From Opitutia bacterium ISCC 52 (GTDB lineage Bacteria > Verrucomicrobiota > Verrucomicrobiia > Opitutales > UBA2995), in contig CP076040.1 of assembly GCA_014529675.2 (NCBI GenBank), positions 1,426,001-1,490,000 on the forward strand: DNA of 64,000 nt, in the 5' to 3' direction. Position 1 is the stretch's first letter, and each line of letters begins with the position of its first letter. Made by a program: the position numbers and the translations under genes. Under the pieces are notes generated by a model. That model saw only the letters and a program-made list of their open reading frames with translations. It did no database searches and was not told where the DNA came from. Below, piece by piece: positions 18,397-26,906 of this stretch.

Positions 18397-19857
18397 ATGA
18401 CTAGAAAACTCTACCCGATTCTTGCCGCTCTACTGGGAATGGCTCTCTTTTCAAGCTCGACCTTTGCACAAGGAGATAACTCTCATGTGCCCATCATCAA
18501 GGAAGGGCCAGGCCAACCCAACATCCTCTGGATCTGCATCGAAGACACCAATGCCTGGATGAGCTGCTATGGGGATAACGTGGTCGATACCAAACACATT
18601 GATAAGTTGGCCTCAGAAGGAATTCGTTTTGATCGTGCCTATATGAATTCGGGGGTATGCTCGCCAACACGCTCAGCCATCATCACCGGTATGTATCAAA
18701 CATCGATCGGTGCACACGAGCATTATAGCTCCTTCTCCAAGTGGAGAGGAAATGTGATGGAGAATTGGGCGTCGAATCATCTCGGTGTGAAGACTGTTCC
18801 AGAAATCATGAAAGCGGCTGGGTATTACACCTTCAATGAAGGCAAATTTCACTACAACTTCGTCTTTGATCCGGATACCCTTTATGATCGTCACGGGGGC
18901 AACGGATATAAAGGTGCGAAAGAAGGCACGGAGTGGAGTGACCGCAAGCCGGGACAACCGTTTTTTGGGCAAATCCAACTCGTGGGTGGGAAGTTTAAGA
19001 ACGCGAAACCGGTCGTTAAGAATAAAGACGTTCCAGTTCCATCCATTTATCCGGACCATCCGATCATAAGGAAAAATATTGCCTACCATTACAACACTAT
19101 CCTGGAGCTCGACCGTGAGCTGAGTGAGATTGTAGCCGGATTGAAACGGGATGGTCTCTACGATAACACAGTCATATTCTTCTTTTCCGACCATGGTAGT
19201 TTGATGCCGCGCAGTAAGCAGTTTCTATACGAGGAGGGGATTCGTGTGCCGTTCATTTTGCGCGGCCCCGATGTTCCTGTTGGTGAAGTCCGGGATGACC
19301 TGGTGAGTGGTATCGATATCTCGGCCACGACCTTGGCTATGGCAAACATTCCGATTCCCAACAACATGCACGGCATGAATATGATGGCGGACGATTTTCA
19401 TCGGGATTACATCCTGGCTGCTCGGGATCGTTGTGATTACACGATTGATCGTATCCGCGCTATCAATACAGGTAGGTATAAATACATTCGGAACTTCATG
19501 ACGGATAAACCGTACATGCAGCCCAACTACCGCTCAGAATCAGAACTCATGAAGTTTATGCACGACGCGTATGAGGCCGGAAACCTAAATGAAACGCAGG
19601 CCCGCTTCTTCAGCGATCACCGTCCCGCGGAAGAACTCTACGATTTGAAGAATGATCCAGGCGAAAAGAACAACCTGGCTCACTCTTACAAACGCGAGCA
19701 TGCCATTCAATTGGCCAAACACCGTGATATCCTCTATAACTGGATCATTGAAACGGATGATAAAGGACGTTTTCCAGAAGCAGATGATGCCTTACGCGCC
19801 GTTCTCGACCGTTGGGGCGACGATGCAGTGAATAAGGAATATGAGCGTGTGCGTTGA
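18397..19857 (+). CDS. Secreted sulfatase, heparan N-sulfatase-like subgroup (CSPTR)
   Basis: From the ATG at 18397 (signal peptide ending STFAQ) the protein is 486 residues; the longer frame adds 17 residues without signal character. The N-terminus ILWICIEDTNAWMSCYGD is typical of the sulfamidase-like branch, with formylglycine Cys88 in CSPTR, an EGKFHYN block and FFFSDHGS. The C-terminal half has ELYDLKNDPGEKNNLA. Relatives act on N- or 6-sulfated glucosamine, but the substrate here is inference. It is divergent from the lipoprotein sulfatase and reads in the same direction as the next sulfatase. Confidence 0.9.
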   Translation: MTRKLYPILAALLGMALFSSSTFAQGDNSHVPIIKEGPGQPNILWICIEDTNAWMSCYGDNVVDTKHIDKLASEGIRFDRAYMNSGVCSPTRSAIITGMYQTSIGAHEHYSSFSKWRGNVMENWASNHLGVKTVPEIMKAAGYYTFNEGKFHYNFVFDPDTLYDRHGGNGYKGAKEGTEWSDRKPGQPFFGQIQLVGGKFKNAKPVVKNKDVPVPSIYPDHPIIRKNIAYHYNTILELDRELSEIVAGLKRDGLYDNTVIFFFSDHGSLMPRSKQFLYEEGIRVPFILRGPDVPVGEVRDDLVSGIDISATTLAMANIPIPNNMHGMNMMADDFHRDYILAARDRCDYTIDRIRAINTGRYKYIRNFMTDKPYMQPNYRSESELMKFMHDAYEAGNLNETQARFFSDHRPAEELYDLKNDPGEKNNLAHSYKREHAIQLAKHRDILYNWIIETDDKGRFPEADDALRAVLDRWGDDAVNKEYERVR

Positions 19858-19988
19858 TTCGTAAGTACTTTTGAGACCAATTTTATCTGATTCGTAGGAT
19901 AGCAGGAAGTATTTCTCTTTGCCTGTCTCAATCTAAATTTGTTTTTTGTGGCCCCGTTAGAGGTAAGGCTAAACAATTCCTGTAATCT

Positions 19989-21449
19989 ATGAAGTTTTTA
20001 ATTATCTTTCGCAGTCTTGCTACCTGTATTTTTCTACTTATCGGGATAACTTTAACGCTTGTCGCAGAACGTCCCAATATTGTTCTTATTGTATCCGATG
20101 ATCATGGAACGGATGCGCTGGGTTGTTATGGAAATCCGGTGATTCAAACGCCGGTCCTGGATACGCTGGCCGCTGATGGTACGATCTTTACTGATGCTAA
20201 TTGCACCACTGCCAGTTGTAGTCCCAGTCGATCAGTTATCTTGAGTGGCTTGCACAATCATAGGAATGGTCAGTACGGACTTGAACACACGTTTCACCAC
20301 TATCAGTCGTTTGACGATATTAAGAGCCTTCCAGTAGCGCTTTCTGAAAATGGCTACCTCACAGCCCGGATCGGAAAATTTCATGTTGCGCCTGAATCAG
20401 TCTACAAATTTGACGTCGTTCTTTCCGCAGGTGCTGCGAACGATCCTAAAACGATTGGGCGTAGTCCCTGGGAAATGTCGGAGGAATCGAGACCCATTAT
20501 TGAAAGTGAAGATTCCAAACCTTTTTTCCTCTATTGGGCATCTGATGATCCGCATAGGTCGAATGCTTTTCTTCCCAATGGTCTTCCCACATTCGATACC
20601 TATCCGGAGCCGAATAAGTTTGGCAATCGTGAGGAAGGTTATCCGGGAATTCATCCTGTGGTTTATGATTCCGATGATGTTATCGTGCCACCTTTTCTAC
20701 CGGACACGGCGGCCTCTCGTGCTGAGATTACGGAGTATTATCAATCGGTGTCCCGACTCGATGAAGGTATTGGGCATTTGATAGATATACTCAAAAAGTC
20801 AGGGAAGTACGATAACACGGTTATCATGTATATTTCTGATAACGGCATTGCCTTTGCTGGAGCCAAAACGACCTTGTACGAGCCTGGCATGCGACTGCCT
20901 CTTATCGTTCGTGAACCTGGCCAATCTAAAACAGGAAATGTTCAGGACGCGATGATCTCCTGGGTGGATCTTGCTCCAACTATTTTGGATTATGCCGGTG
21001 TCGACGTATCCGATATGGAATTACATGGTAGATCTTTCAGGAAAGGCGTTAGCGGAGTGTTGTCTGGCTGGAATGCCGTTTATGCTTCCCACACGAATCA
21101 TGAGGCCACGATGTATTACCCGATGCGTGTTTTGAAAACGCGCCAGTACAAATTGATTTTCAATATCGCCCATGGATTGGAGTTTCCTCTGGCGAAAGAC
21201 CTTCTGCAATCTCCCACCTGGGTATCGATTCAAAAGGAAGGTCTTGATCTCTATGGGAAACGTTCGCCACAGGCGCTTCTGCATCGTCCACGTTTTGAAC
21301 TTTACGATATGGAGAATGATCCAGACGAAGTTAACAATCTAGCAGGACTCGCAAAATACCAGACCATTCAGCGCGACATGGAAGCTAAGCTAAAGGCTTT
21401 CCAAGACAGTACTAAAGATCCCTGGAATGTGAAATGGGAGCGGGAGTAG
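19989..21449 (+). CDS. Secreted sulfatase, sulfamidase-like (CSPSR)
   Basis: 486 residues with a signal peptide (core CIFLLIGITLTLVA). Metal pair SDDHG, formylglycine Cys77 in CSPSR, GKFHV, and YISDNG. The overall pattern (DDHGTDALGCYGNP, HHYQSFDDIKSLPVAL) resembles heparan N-sulfatase relatives. A C-terminal FELYDMENDPDEVNNLAG block is present. It lies 131 bases after the preceding sulfatase on the same strand and converges on the next one with 70 bases between. Confidence 0.9.
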   Translation: MKFLIIFRSLATCIFLLIGITLTLVAERPNIVLIVSDDHGTDALGCYGNPVIQTPVLDTLAADGTIFTDANCTTASCSPSRSVILSGLHNHRNGQYGLEHTFHHYQSFDDIKSLPVALSENGYLTARIGKFHVAPESVYKFDVVLSAGAANDPKTIGRSPWEMSEESRPIIESEDSKPFFLYWASDDPHRSNAFLPNGLPTFDTYPEPNKFGNREEGYPGIHPVVYDSDDVIVPPFLPDTAASRAEITEYYQSVSRLDEGIGHLIDILKKSGKYDNTVIMYISDNGIAFAGAKTTLYEPGMRLPLIVREPGQSKTGNVQDAMISWVDLAPTILDYAGVDVSDMELHGRSFRKGVSGVLSGWNAVYASHTNHEATMYYPMRVLKTRQYKLIFNIAHGLEFPLAKDLLQSPTWVSIQKEGLDLYGKRSPQALLHRPRFELYDMENDPDEVNNLAGLAKYQTIQRDMEAKLKAFQDSTKDPWNVKWERE

Positions 21450-21519
21450 TCGTAGGGTGAGGCAGACGGAATTTATTCTGCTGATAGCGCAAAGAGTAAT
21501 CGATTGATTGAAACGTGTC

Positions 21520-23040
21520 CTAGCGTTTGCCGCGGACCGGTTTACCCATTGTAGCTCGCCATTCGGTGTACCGTTGTTTCATCGCGGTTACCCGTTCCGG
21601 GAACTGGTCGATGAGGTTGGTGGTTTCACCTACGTCTTCTTCTAGATTGTAAAGCGCATAGCCTTCTTTGAGCCAGGTCCGTTCGAGTGGGTCTATAACT
21701 AGCCCGTCCTCGCCCAATTGGTAATATTCATACTCCTTGTCGAAATGGAGCAGGAGTTTCCAATTGCCTTCTCGATAAGCCCAGGAATCTTTGCCGGTAT
21801 CCCAGAACTGTTCCAGGTGAAGTTTATCCACCTCGCCTTTGATGAGGGGAAGAAGACTCTTTGAGTCTAAAGCTTTCTTAGGCTGCGCTCCAGTGATGTC
21901 AGCGATCGTAGCAAATATATCGCGATGGGTAACGAGCGAGTCCTTACGTTTTCCTCCAGAAAAGCCCTCTGGCCAACTGACAAACATGGGGACTTTGATT
22001 CCTCCATCGGCGATACAGTATTTGTATACACTCAATGGACCGTTGTTTGCATAGGATTGGTGGGAACCTCCGTTGTCGGATGAGAAAAATATAAAGGTGT
22101 TTTCTAATTGTCCGGTTTCTTTGAGCGCTTGGGTAATTTGTGCGATGGCTTTGTCTACCATTTCCAAGTGCGCGAGGTATTTTTTTCGACCGTAGGGATC
22201 GACTTTCACCAAGTGTGCTACATCGCTGTACCAGGATTTGTAATCCTGCTTTTGAGGATCCCAGTAGGGGTAGTTCCAGGACTCTGCTTCCGGATCGCGA
22301 TTGAATGGGTATTTAGGAATATCGTATTTATCCGCATATTCATTAGGCACAGCGGTCAGGAGAGTATGCACTGCATTGAGCTCAAGTTGCAGATAGAAAG
22401 GTTTATCAGCGCTACGTTCGATAAAGGCCATCGACTCCTCGGCGAATACTTCCGTGGTTGATGTATTTTCATAAGACACCTTTTCACGTCCACGGGTGAG
22501 GGGGCCCATCCAGAAGAAATTGGGTCTTTCTGTGCTCCCGGGTTTGCGTGCTTCATAGACAGCCTTGTCTTTTTCGCTCAGCAGAAAGAAATCCCAGGAG
22601 TGATGTTCGAACCCCAGGTATTCATCGAAGCCATGATCGAGGGGAAATTCTTTGACTCCTCCATTTAGGTGCGTCTTTCCGACCTTCATGGTTTGGTAGC
22701 CTTGGTCGCGAAGCATTTCGGCTATGGTTTGTTCATCCTGAGGCAGTCCTCCTTGTCCATACCAATAGGCACCCCAACGAGTCTGGTAGCGACCGGTCGA
22801 GAATCCTAGGCGTGACGTGCTGCAAATGGGCGAGCTTGCGTAGGCATCGGTGAAGACCACCCCGGATTCAGCTAGGCGGTCGATGTTGGGTGTTCGGACA
22901 TCTTCAGCGACAACGTCTTGAAAGCTCACATCTGCATAACCGAGGTCATCAACCAGGATACAGATGAAATTGGGTTTTTGTGTTTCGCCTGAAAGGCTAA
23001 GCGCACAAATGAAGGTTACGAATATTCTTAGGTAGTTCAT
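21520..23040 (-). CDS. Secreted sulfatase with unusual CSTSR formylglycine motif
   Basis: 506 residues, signal peptide ending near LSLSGE. It shows VDDLGYADV metal residues, GKTHLNGG and FSSDNGGS. The formylglycine site reads C73-S-T-S-R77, with Thr where the maturation motif C-x-[P/A]-x-R normally has Pro or Ala. All other active-site blocks look intact, so it may be a subgroup with relaxed maturation or a poorly matured enzyme. The C-terminus carries a WKLLLHFDKE strand and YALYNLEEDVGETTNL. Substrate unknown. Confidence 0.88.
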   Translation of the reverse strand: MNYLRIFVTFICALSLSGETQKPNFICILVDDLGYADVSFQDVVAEDVRTPNIDRLAESGVVFTDAYASSPICSTSRLGFSTGRYQTRWGAYWYGQGGLPQDEQTIAEMLRDQGYQTMKVGKTHLNGGVKEFPLDHGFDEYLGFEHHSWDFFLLSEKDKAVYEARKPGSTERPNFFWMGPLTRGREKVSYENTSTTEVFAEESMAFIERSADKPFYLQLELNAVHTLLTAVPNEYADKYDIPKYPFNRDPEAESWNYPYWDPQKQDYKSWYSDVAHLVKVDPYGRKKYLAHLEMVDKAIAQITQALKETGQLENTFIFFSSDNGGSHQSYANNGPLSVYKYCIADGGIKVPMFVSWPEGFSGGKRKDSLVTHRDIFATIADITGAQPKKALDSKSLLPLIKGEVDKLHLEQFWDTGKDSWAYREGNWKLLLHFDKEYEYYQLGEDGLVIDPLERTWLKEGYALYNLEEDVGETTNLIDQFPERVTAMKQRYTEWRATMGKPVRGKR

Positions 23041-23375
23041 TGTTTAAATTCTGTGATTCAAATTTTGGGGAGATCCGGCAGAATTTGTTGGACGCACGCA
23101 ATGTAGAAATAATTAGTCAAAAGACTGCAGTCGCATTAGATCGGCATTCAATCTGAATTTCAGAAGGCAGGCTAATGAGCTACGCATTTCAATCATGACA
23201 AGCTTGGCCGTTCAGGATATGAATGCCAACCTTATACCCGCACGGTGCGGGAGAATCTCTTGGCTGTTTGACCCAAGTATTAGCACATCTATCGAATAGA
23301 TATGTCAGTGATACTTATGAGGTATTGGACTCCTATTAGTCCCAATACAGAGTAACTAATTGAGAATGAGTTCTC
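23041..23375. other. Intergenic region with one perfect short palindrome
   Basis: About 335 bases without a supported gene, upstream of the sulfatase at 21520-23040. The only clear structure is CCCGCACGGTGCGGG at 23237-23251, a seven-base-arm palindrome around a single base, which could be an operator or a tight hairpin. The sequence is otherwise AT-richer than the genes and likely holds the sulfatase promoter. Confidence 0.4.
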
Positions 23376-23528
23376 TTAATCTTCAGACTCTTCTTTAGCT
23401 GAATCTTGGTCGGAAACTCTCTGCTCTTCCGCTTTGGCAGCTTTTGCCTGCTCGCGTTCTAACCGCTTATCGCGCTTTCTCTGTTCACGCTCCCGGCGTT
23501 TGTAGTCTTTGCTTGGTGTATAAGCCAT
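23376..23528 (-). CDS. Small highly charged protein of 50 residues
   Basis: A frame from the ATG at 23528 to a TAA at 23376 encodes MAYTPSKDYK followed by a long run of Arg, Lys and Glu (RREREQRKRDKRLEREQAKA) and an acidic end. It should form one amphipathic, strongly charged helix. I did not identify a family, but the even codon use, the clean start and the compositional design argue for a real gene. It lies alone between two sulfatase genes, 237 bases beyond the stop of the next one. Confidence 0.6.
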   Translation of the reverse strand: MAYTPSKDYKRREREQRKRDKRLEREQAKAAKAEEQRVSDQDSAKEESED

Positions 23529-23765
23529 CGTAATTCCTATTGGTTGGGATTCAGTTTTGGATTATCTGATTTTGGATACTGAGTCAGCTGCCTCGCTGAA
23601 CTCAAAAATTTGATCTTCGAACTAAGGCATAGGTGACTGGCAAGAGCGTCAAGACCGTAAATAATCTCCAGGGAATAGAATTGATGCTCTAATTGGCCAT
23701 TGAATCCAGAACTGGGGCTTCTGGTGGGCGCTGATTCTTCGCCTATTCCTCTTAGCTTGCTAGCT

Positions 23766-25109
23766 TCACCCTTTTCCCGTTTCCCAGCCCCAGCCTTTGG
23801 GGACCTGTCCTCCGCCTTTGTAATCAATGCTGGGCTTAACAGGAGGGAGCGTTGCCACAAATGCCTCATAATGCTCTCGCATGCGATTCACAACTTTAGG
23901 GTTTTTAGCGGCCTGGTTCTTAGTTTCTTTAGGATCCTTTTTCAGATCGTATAGATGCCAGCCATCTGGGTGCTTGACCATTCGCCAATCCTTCCAGCGC
24001 ACTGCATATAGGTTGCGGCGTGGTTCGTCAGTGGGATCGGCGTTGTGCCAAAAAATAAATTCGTGGGCATCGCCTTTCTTTTTACCATTTAGATAGGGCA
24101 AAAGATTTTCACCGTCACAGCCGTCCGGCAAGGGTTTGCCGATGGCAGCGGCCATGGTGGCGTAGAAATCAATCGTGGCTGTCAGACCATCATAGGTGAC
24201 CCCGGGTTTGATGGTGCCAGGCCAGGTTATAATGGTGGGAGTATGAACCCAGCCTTCCTGTTGAGTGTCAGGTCCTTTGCCACCTCGATAGGGCTCTGAA
24301 CTTCCTCCGTGCCCACGGTTTGCTCCGTTGTCACCCGTGAAGAAAATCAGTGTGTCTTCCTCGAGGTCGTGTTTCTTGAGCATTGCTAACAGTTTCCCGA
24401 CGGCATCATCGACTGCGAGAACGGCGCCTTCATAAGCGGTTCCTTTTCCGCCTGGTATGCGATCCCGATAGTGCTGTGGTGTGTTTTTGACGTTGGAGTG
24501 AACGGCGAAAGGAGAGAAATAAAGAAAGAAAGGATTGTTCGCGTTCCGATCTACAAACTCAGCCATGTAGTCGCCATCAAGGTCCGTCAGATAAGCATAG
24601 CTGCCATCTTCTCGCTCGCGATCGTATTGAAAGCCGGGTGCATTCTTCGCCACTTCCGTAAAACCCCGTTGGTGAGGTCCTTGACCGTTCGCACCGATAT
24701 CCCATTTGCCCACTTGTCCTGTCACGTATCCAGCATCTCGCATAAATTCGCCCATGGTGGGGTGGTCTTCTGGTATGGGCAGTCCGCGCGCCATTCCTGA
24801 CTTACCGAAGCGCTGGGCATACATACCGGTTATCAGACTGCATCGACTGGGAGAGCAGGGTGGATTCGTGATGTACGACATGGTGCACTTGGCTCCCTCA
24901 TCGGCCAGTGAATCGATGTGCGGTGTAGGAATCCGTTTATTCCCAAAACAGGCAATATCTCCAAAACCCAGATCATCAATGAATAGTACTACTACGTTGG
25001 GCTTCTTTTTAGCGACCTGTTGTCCTAGGCTTAAAGTTGGGCTCAAGCTGACCGCCATTGCACCCGCTGCAGTTGTTTTAAGGAATTCTCTTCGGTTCGG
25101 ATGTTTCAT
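23766..25109 (-). CDS. Tat-exported sulfatase (CSPSR) with GKWDIG variant
   Basis: 447 residues with a twin-arginine signal (NRREFLKTTAAGA). It shows IDDLGFGD, formylglycine Cys85 in CSPSR and FTGDNGANRG. Where most relatives have GKWHLG this one has GKWDIG, replacing the histidine that contacts the formylglycine; active subgroups with this change may exist. The C-terminus carries WRMVKHPDGWHLYDLKKDP. It is followed by no other gene for 237 bases, and the DUF1080 gene lies 52 bases upstream on the same strand, so the two are probably co-transcribed. Confidence 0.9.
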   Translation of the reverse strand: MKHPNRREFLKTTAAGAMAVSLSPTLSLGQQVAKKKPNVVVLFIDDLGFGDIACFGNKRIPTPHIDSLADEGAKCTMSYITNPPCSPSRCSLITGMYAQRFGKSGMARGLPIPEDHPTMGEFMRDAGYVTGQVGKWDIGANGQGPHQRGFTEVAKNAPGFQYDREREDGSYAYLTDLDGDYMAEFVDRNANNPFFLYFSPFAVHSNVKNTPQHYRDRIPGGKGTAYEGAVLAVDDAVGKLLAMLKKHDLEEDTLIFFTGDNGANRGHGGSSEPYRGGKGPDTQQEGWVHTPTIITWPGTIKPGVTYDGLTATIDFYATMAAAIGKPLPDGCDGENLLPYLNGKKKGDAHEFIFWHNADPTDEPRRNLYAVRWKDWRMVKHPDGWHLYDLKKDPKETKNQAAKNPKVVNRMREHYEAFVATLPPVKPSIDYKGGGQVPKGWGWETGKG

Positions 25110-25161
25110 TATTGTAGGGTAGTGGTTGTATCAAATCGGGCGTGCGATATCGTATCTGGTT

Positions 25162-25854
25162 TTAACGTATTTCTCGAATCCGTACTGTTCGAAACTCAAT
25201 AGGGGTCTCTTTGCTTTGTAGACCTATGTGTCCGGTTGAACGGAGTAACCCAGGATGCTCTATTAGAATGTCCTTCGGACATTGGGACAGCTGAACATCC
25301 TGAACTGAAATACCGTTCACGCTTACCTGGCAGTGCTCAGCTTTGCAAAAAACAGTCATTCGTTGCCACTTTCCCGGTTTCTTTGCTGCTTCTTTGGAGG
25401 GAGGCGAAACCGTGTAAAGGGCACCCATGTGGCGATCGTGCGACAGCTTTTCCTTCAATTGCGCGTCATGCATGTCAGCGATTTGAATTTCGTTCCCCAG
25501 GTAGGCAGGACTTTTCTTTACCAGGGGCGTGCGGAAAAAGACGCCGCTGTTACAGCCCGGTTCGAACTTAAACTCTACTTCCAATTCGAAATCAGAAAAT
25601 TCTCTTTCATGAGCGATCCAACTGGCATTGCCGCTTTTTCTTCCTGTATTGACCAGCGTTCCGTCTTTTACCTCCCAATTGTGCGAAGTGCCATTGACGC
25701 CTTCCCAGCCGGTTAGGTCCTCGCTATTAAAAAGTGATATCCAGGGACCGTAGCTTTCTTTTGCTACAAGTTTTAAAGCAGGAAGTAGGGAGGCCGCGAC
25801 TAAGTGGATACTAAGGCTTTTGATGAACTGTCGACGTGGGAGATCTGAAGTCAT
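25162..25854 (-). CDS. DUF1080 (3-keto-disaccharide hydrolase fold) protein with Tat-like signal
   Basis: 230 residues. PRRQFIKSLS is a twin-arginine-like signal. The concanavalin-like DUF1080 domain shows ISLFNSEDLTGWEG at the start, a SGVFFRTP block, GNEIQIAD, GKWQRMTVFCKA and a closing GHIGLQSKETPIEFRTVRI, the standard order for the family. Members include 3-keto-glycoside hydrolases; many are of unknown function and abundant in Planctomycetota and Verrucomicrobiota. It lies upstream of a sulfatase on the same strand. Confidence 0.88.
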   Translation of the reverse strand: MTSDLPRRQFIKSLSIHLVAASLLPALKLVAKESYGPWISLFNSEDLTGWEGVNGTSHNWEVKDGTLVNTGRKSGNASWIAHEREFSDFELEVEFKFEPGCNSGVFFRTPLVKKSPAYLGNEIQIADMHDAQLKEKLSHDRHMGALYTVSPPSKEAAKKPGKWQRMTVFCKAEHCQVSVNGISVQDVQLSQCPKDILIEHPGLLRSTGHIGLQSKETPIEFRTVRIREIR

Positions 25855-26060
25855 GGTGTGCTGCGGGTAGATGAATGGAACGGTAGTTTAAGTACTTTGG
25901 CAAGTGCCGGTTTTATTGAATTCAGATTATTTTTTGTATTCACAAAGTGAGCACGGGGATGTGTTAGTCGGATGGTCGTTCGTCTCGGTGGCAGATTATT
26001 ACTCGTTGCTTCGGTGCTGATAGTTGGATTTCTTATTAAACGAATCCCTAGTGAAATTTG

Positions 26061-26906
26061 ATGACACGATCAGAAGAGATACGAAACTTATTGAGTCTGA
26101 CTCCGGATGAGGTCCGAGAAAAAGCAGAGGGCAGGCTAGTCGTTTTTCCCTCTATTGATCAGCTATACCGGCATTGTGCCGACTCTATCGCGGATGAGAT
26201 AATAAAAAATAACAAGGCAGGCAGATCCACAAAGCTCATCCTTCCTGTGGGCCCTGTTGGCCAATATCCGATTCTGGCCCAGCGAGTGAAGGAGGAGGAG
26301 ATAAGCCTGGCGACCTGCTGGTTCTTTATGATGGACCAGCAATGCGACCAAGATGGCGTTTGTTTGCCTTCTGATCATCCTCTCAGTTTTCGTCGAGTAT
26401 TCGATGAGTCTTTCACGCAGCATCTGGATGAGCCTTTGCGCATACCTGTCGAGCAGTTGATTTTTCCATGTCGTGAAAATTTGCCTGATTTGGTCGGAAT
26501 GATCGCGGACCTCGGAGGGATCCATATAACCTATGGCGGTATCGGGATTCACGGTCATCTGGCTTTTAATGAGCCTGAACCCAATGTGAGTGAAACAGAT
26601 CCTCGCATAGTTGAGCTAAACTCATTTACACGCACCATTAATGCCGTTCGATCGAAGGTGGGAGGGAATCTGGAAAATTTCCCTCGCTTCGGAATCACGC
26701 TTGGCATGCGACAGTTATTAGGAGCAAAGCGCATACGGCTTTATTGTCGAAATGGCATTGATCTGGATTGGGCGAATACAGTATTGAGAGTTTCTGTATT
26801 AGGTTCGCCTGGAGATGATTACCCAGTGACTCACATTCGTAATCATCCGGATTATCAGGTCATGACAGATTCGGATACGCTGAAACAGCCGCAGGTTATA
26901 TTATAG
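26061..26906 (+). CDS. Divergent NagB/6-phosphogluconolactonase-fold protein
   Basis: A 281-residue cytosolic protein of the glucosamine-6-phosphate deaminase family (ATG at 26061; a TTG lies one codon earlier). The key block reads GGIGIHGHLAFNEPEP: His164 stands where E. coli NagB has the ring-opening-related Asp141, while the following His166 and Glu171 are kept. The MDEYVG block is changed to MDQQ with an insertion, keeping only the aspartate (Asp92). The fold is therefore preserved but the active site is altered, so a different sugar phosphate or reaction is likely. Its 3' end overlaps the facing DUF3604 gene by 11 bases. Confidence 0.75.
   Translation: MTRSEEIRNLLSLTPDEVREKAEGRLVVFPSIDQLYRHCADSIADEIIKNNKAGRSTKLILPVGPVGQYPILAQRVKEEEISLATCWFFMMDQQCDQDGVCLPSDHPLSFRRVFDESFTQHLDEPLRIPVEQLIFPCRENLPDLVGMIADLGGIHITYGGIGIHGHLAFNEPEPNVSETDPRIVELNSFTRTINAVRSKVGGNLENFPRFGITLGMRQLLGAKRIRLYCRNGIDLDWANTVLRVSVLGSPGDDYPVTHIRNHPDYQVMTDSDTLKQPQVIL

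Noticed and set aside
23537-23869. 110-codon minus-strand frame between a sulfatase and the small charged protein
   Set aside because: Low-complexity, no start signal, and it overlaps the 3' end of the sulfatase in another frame.
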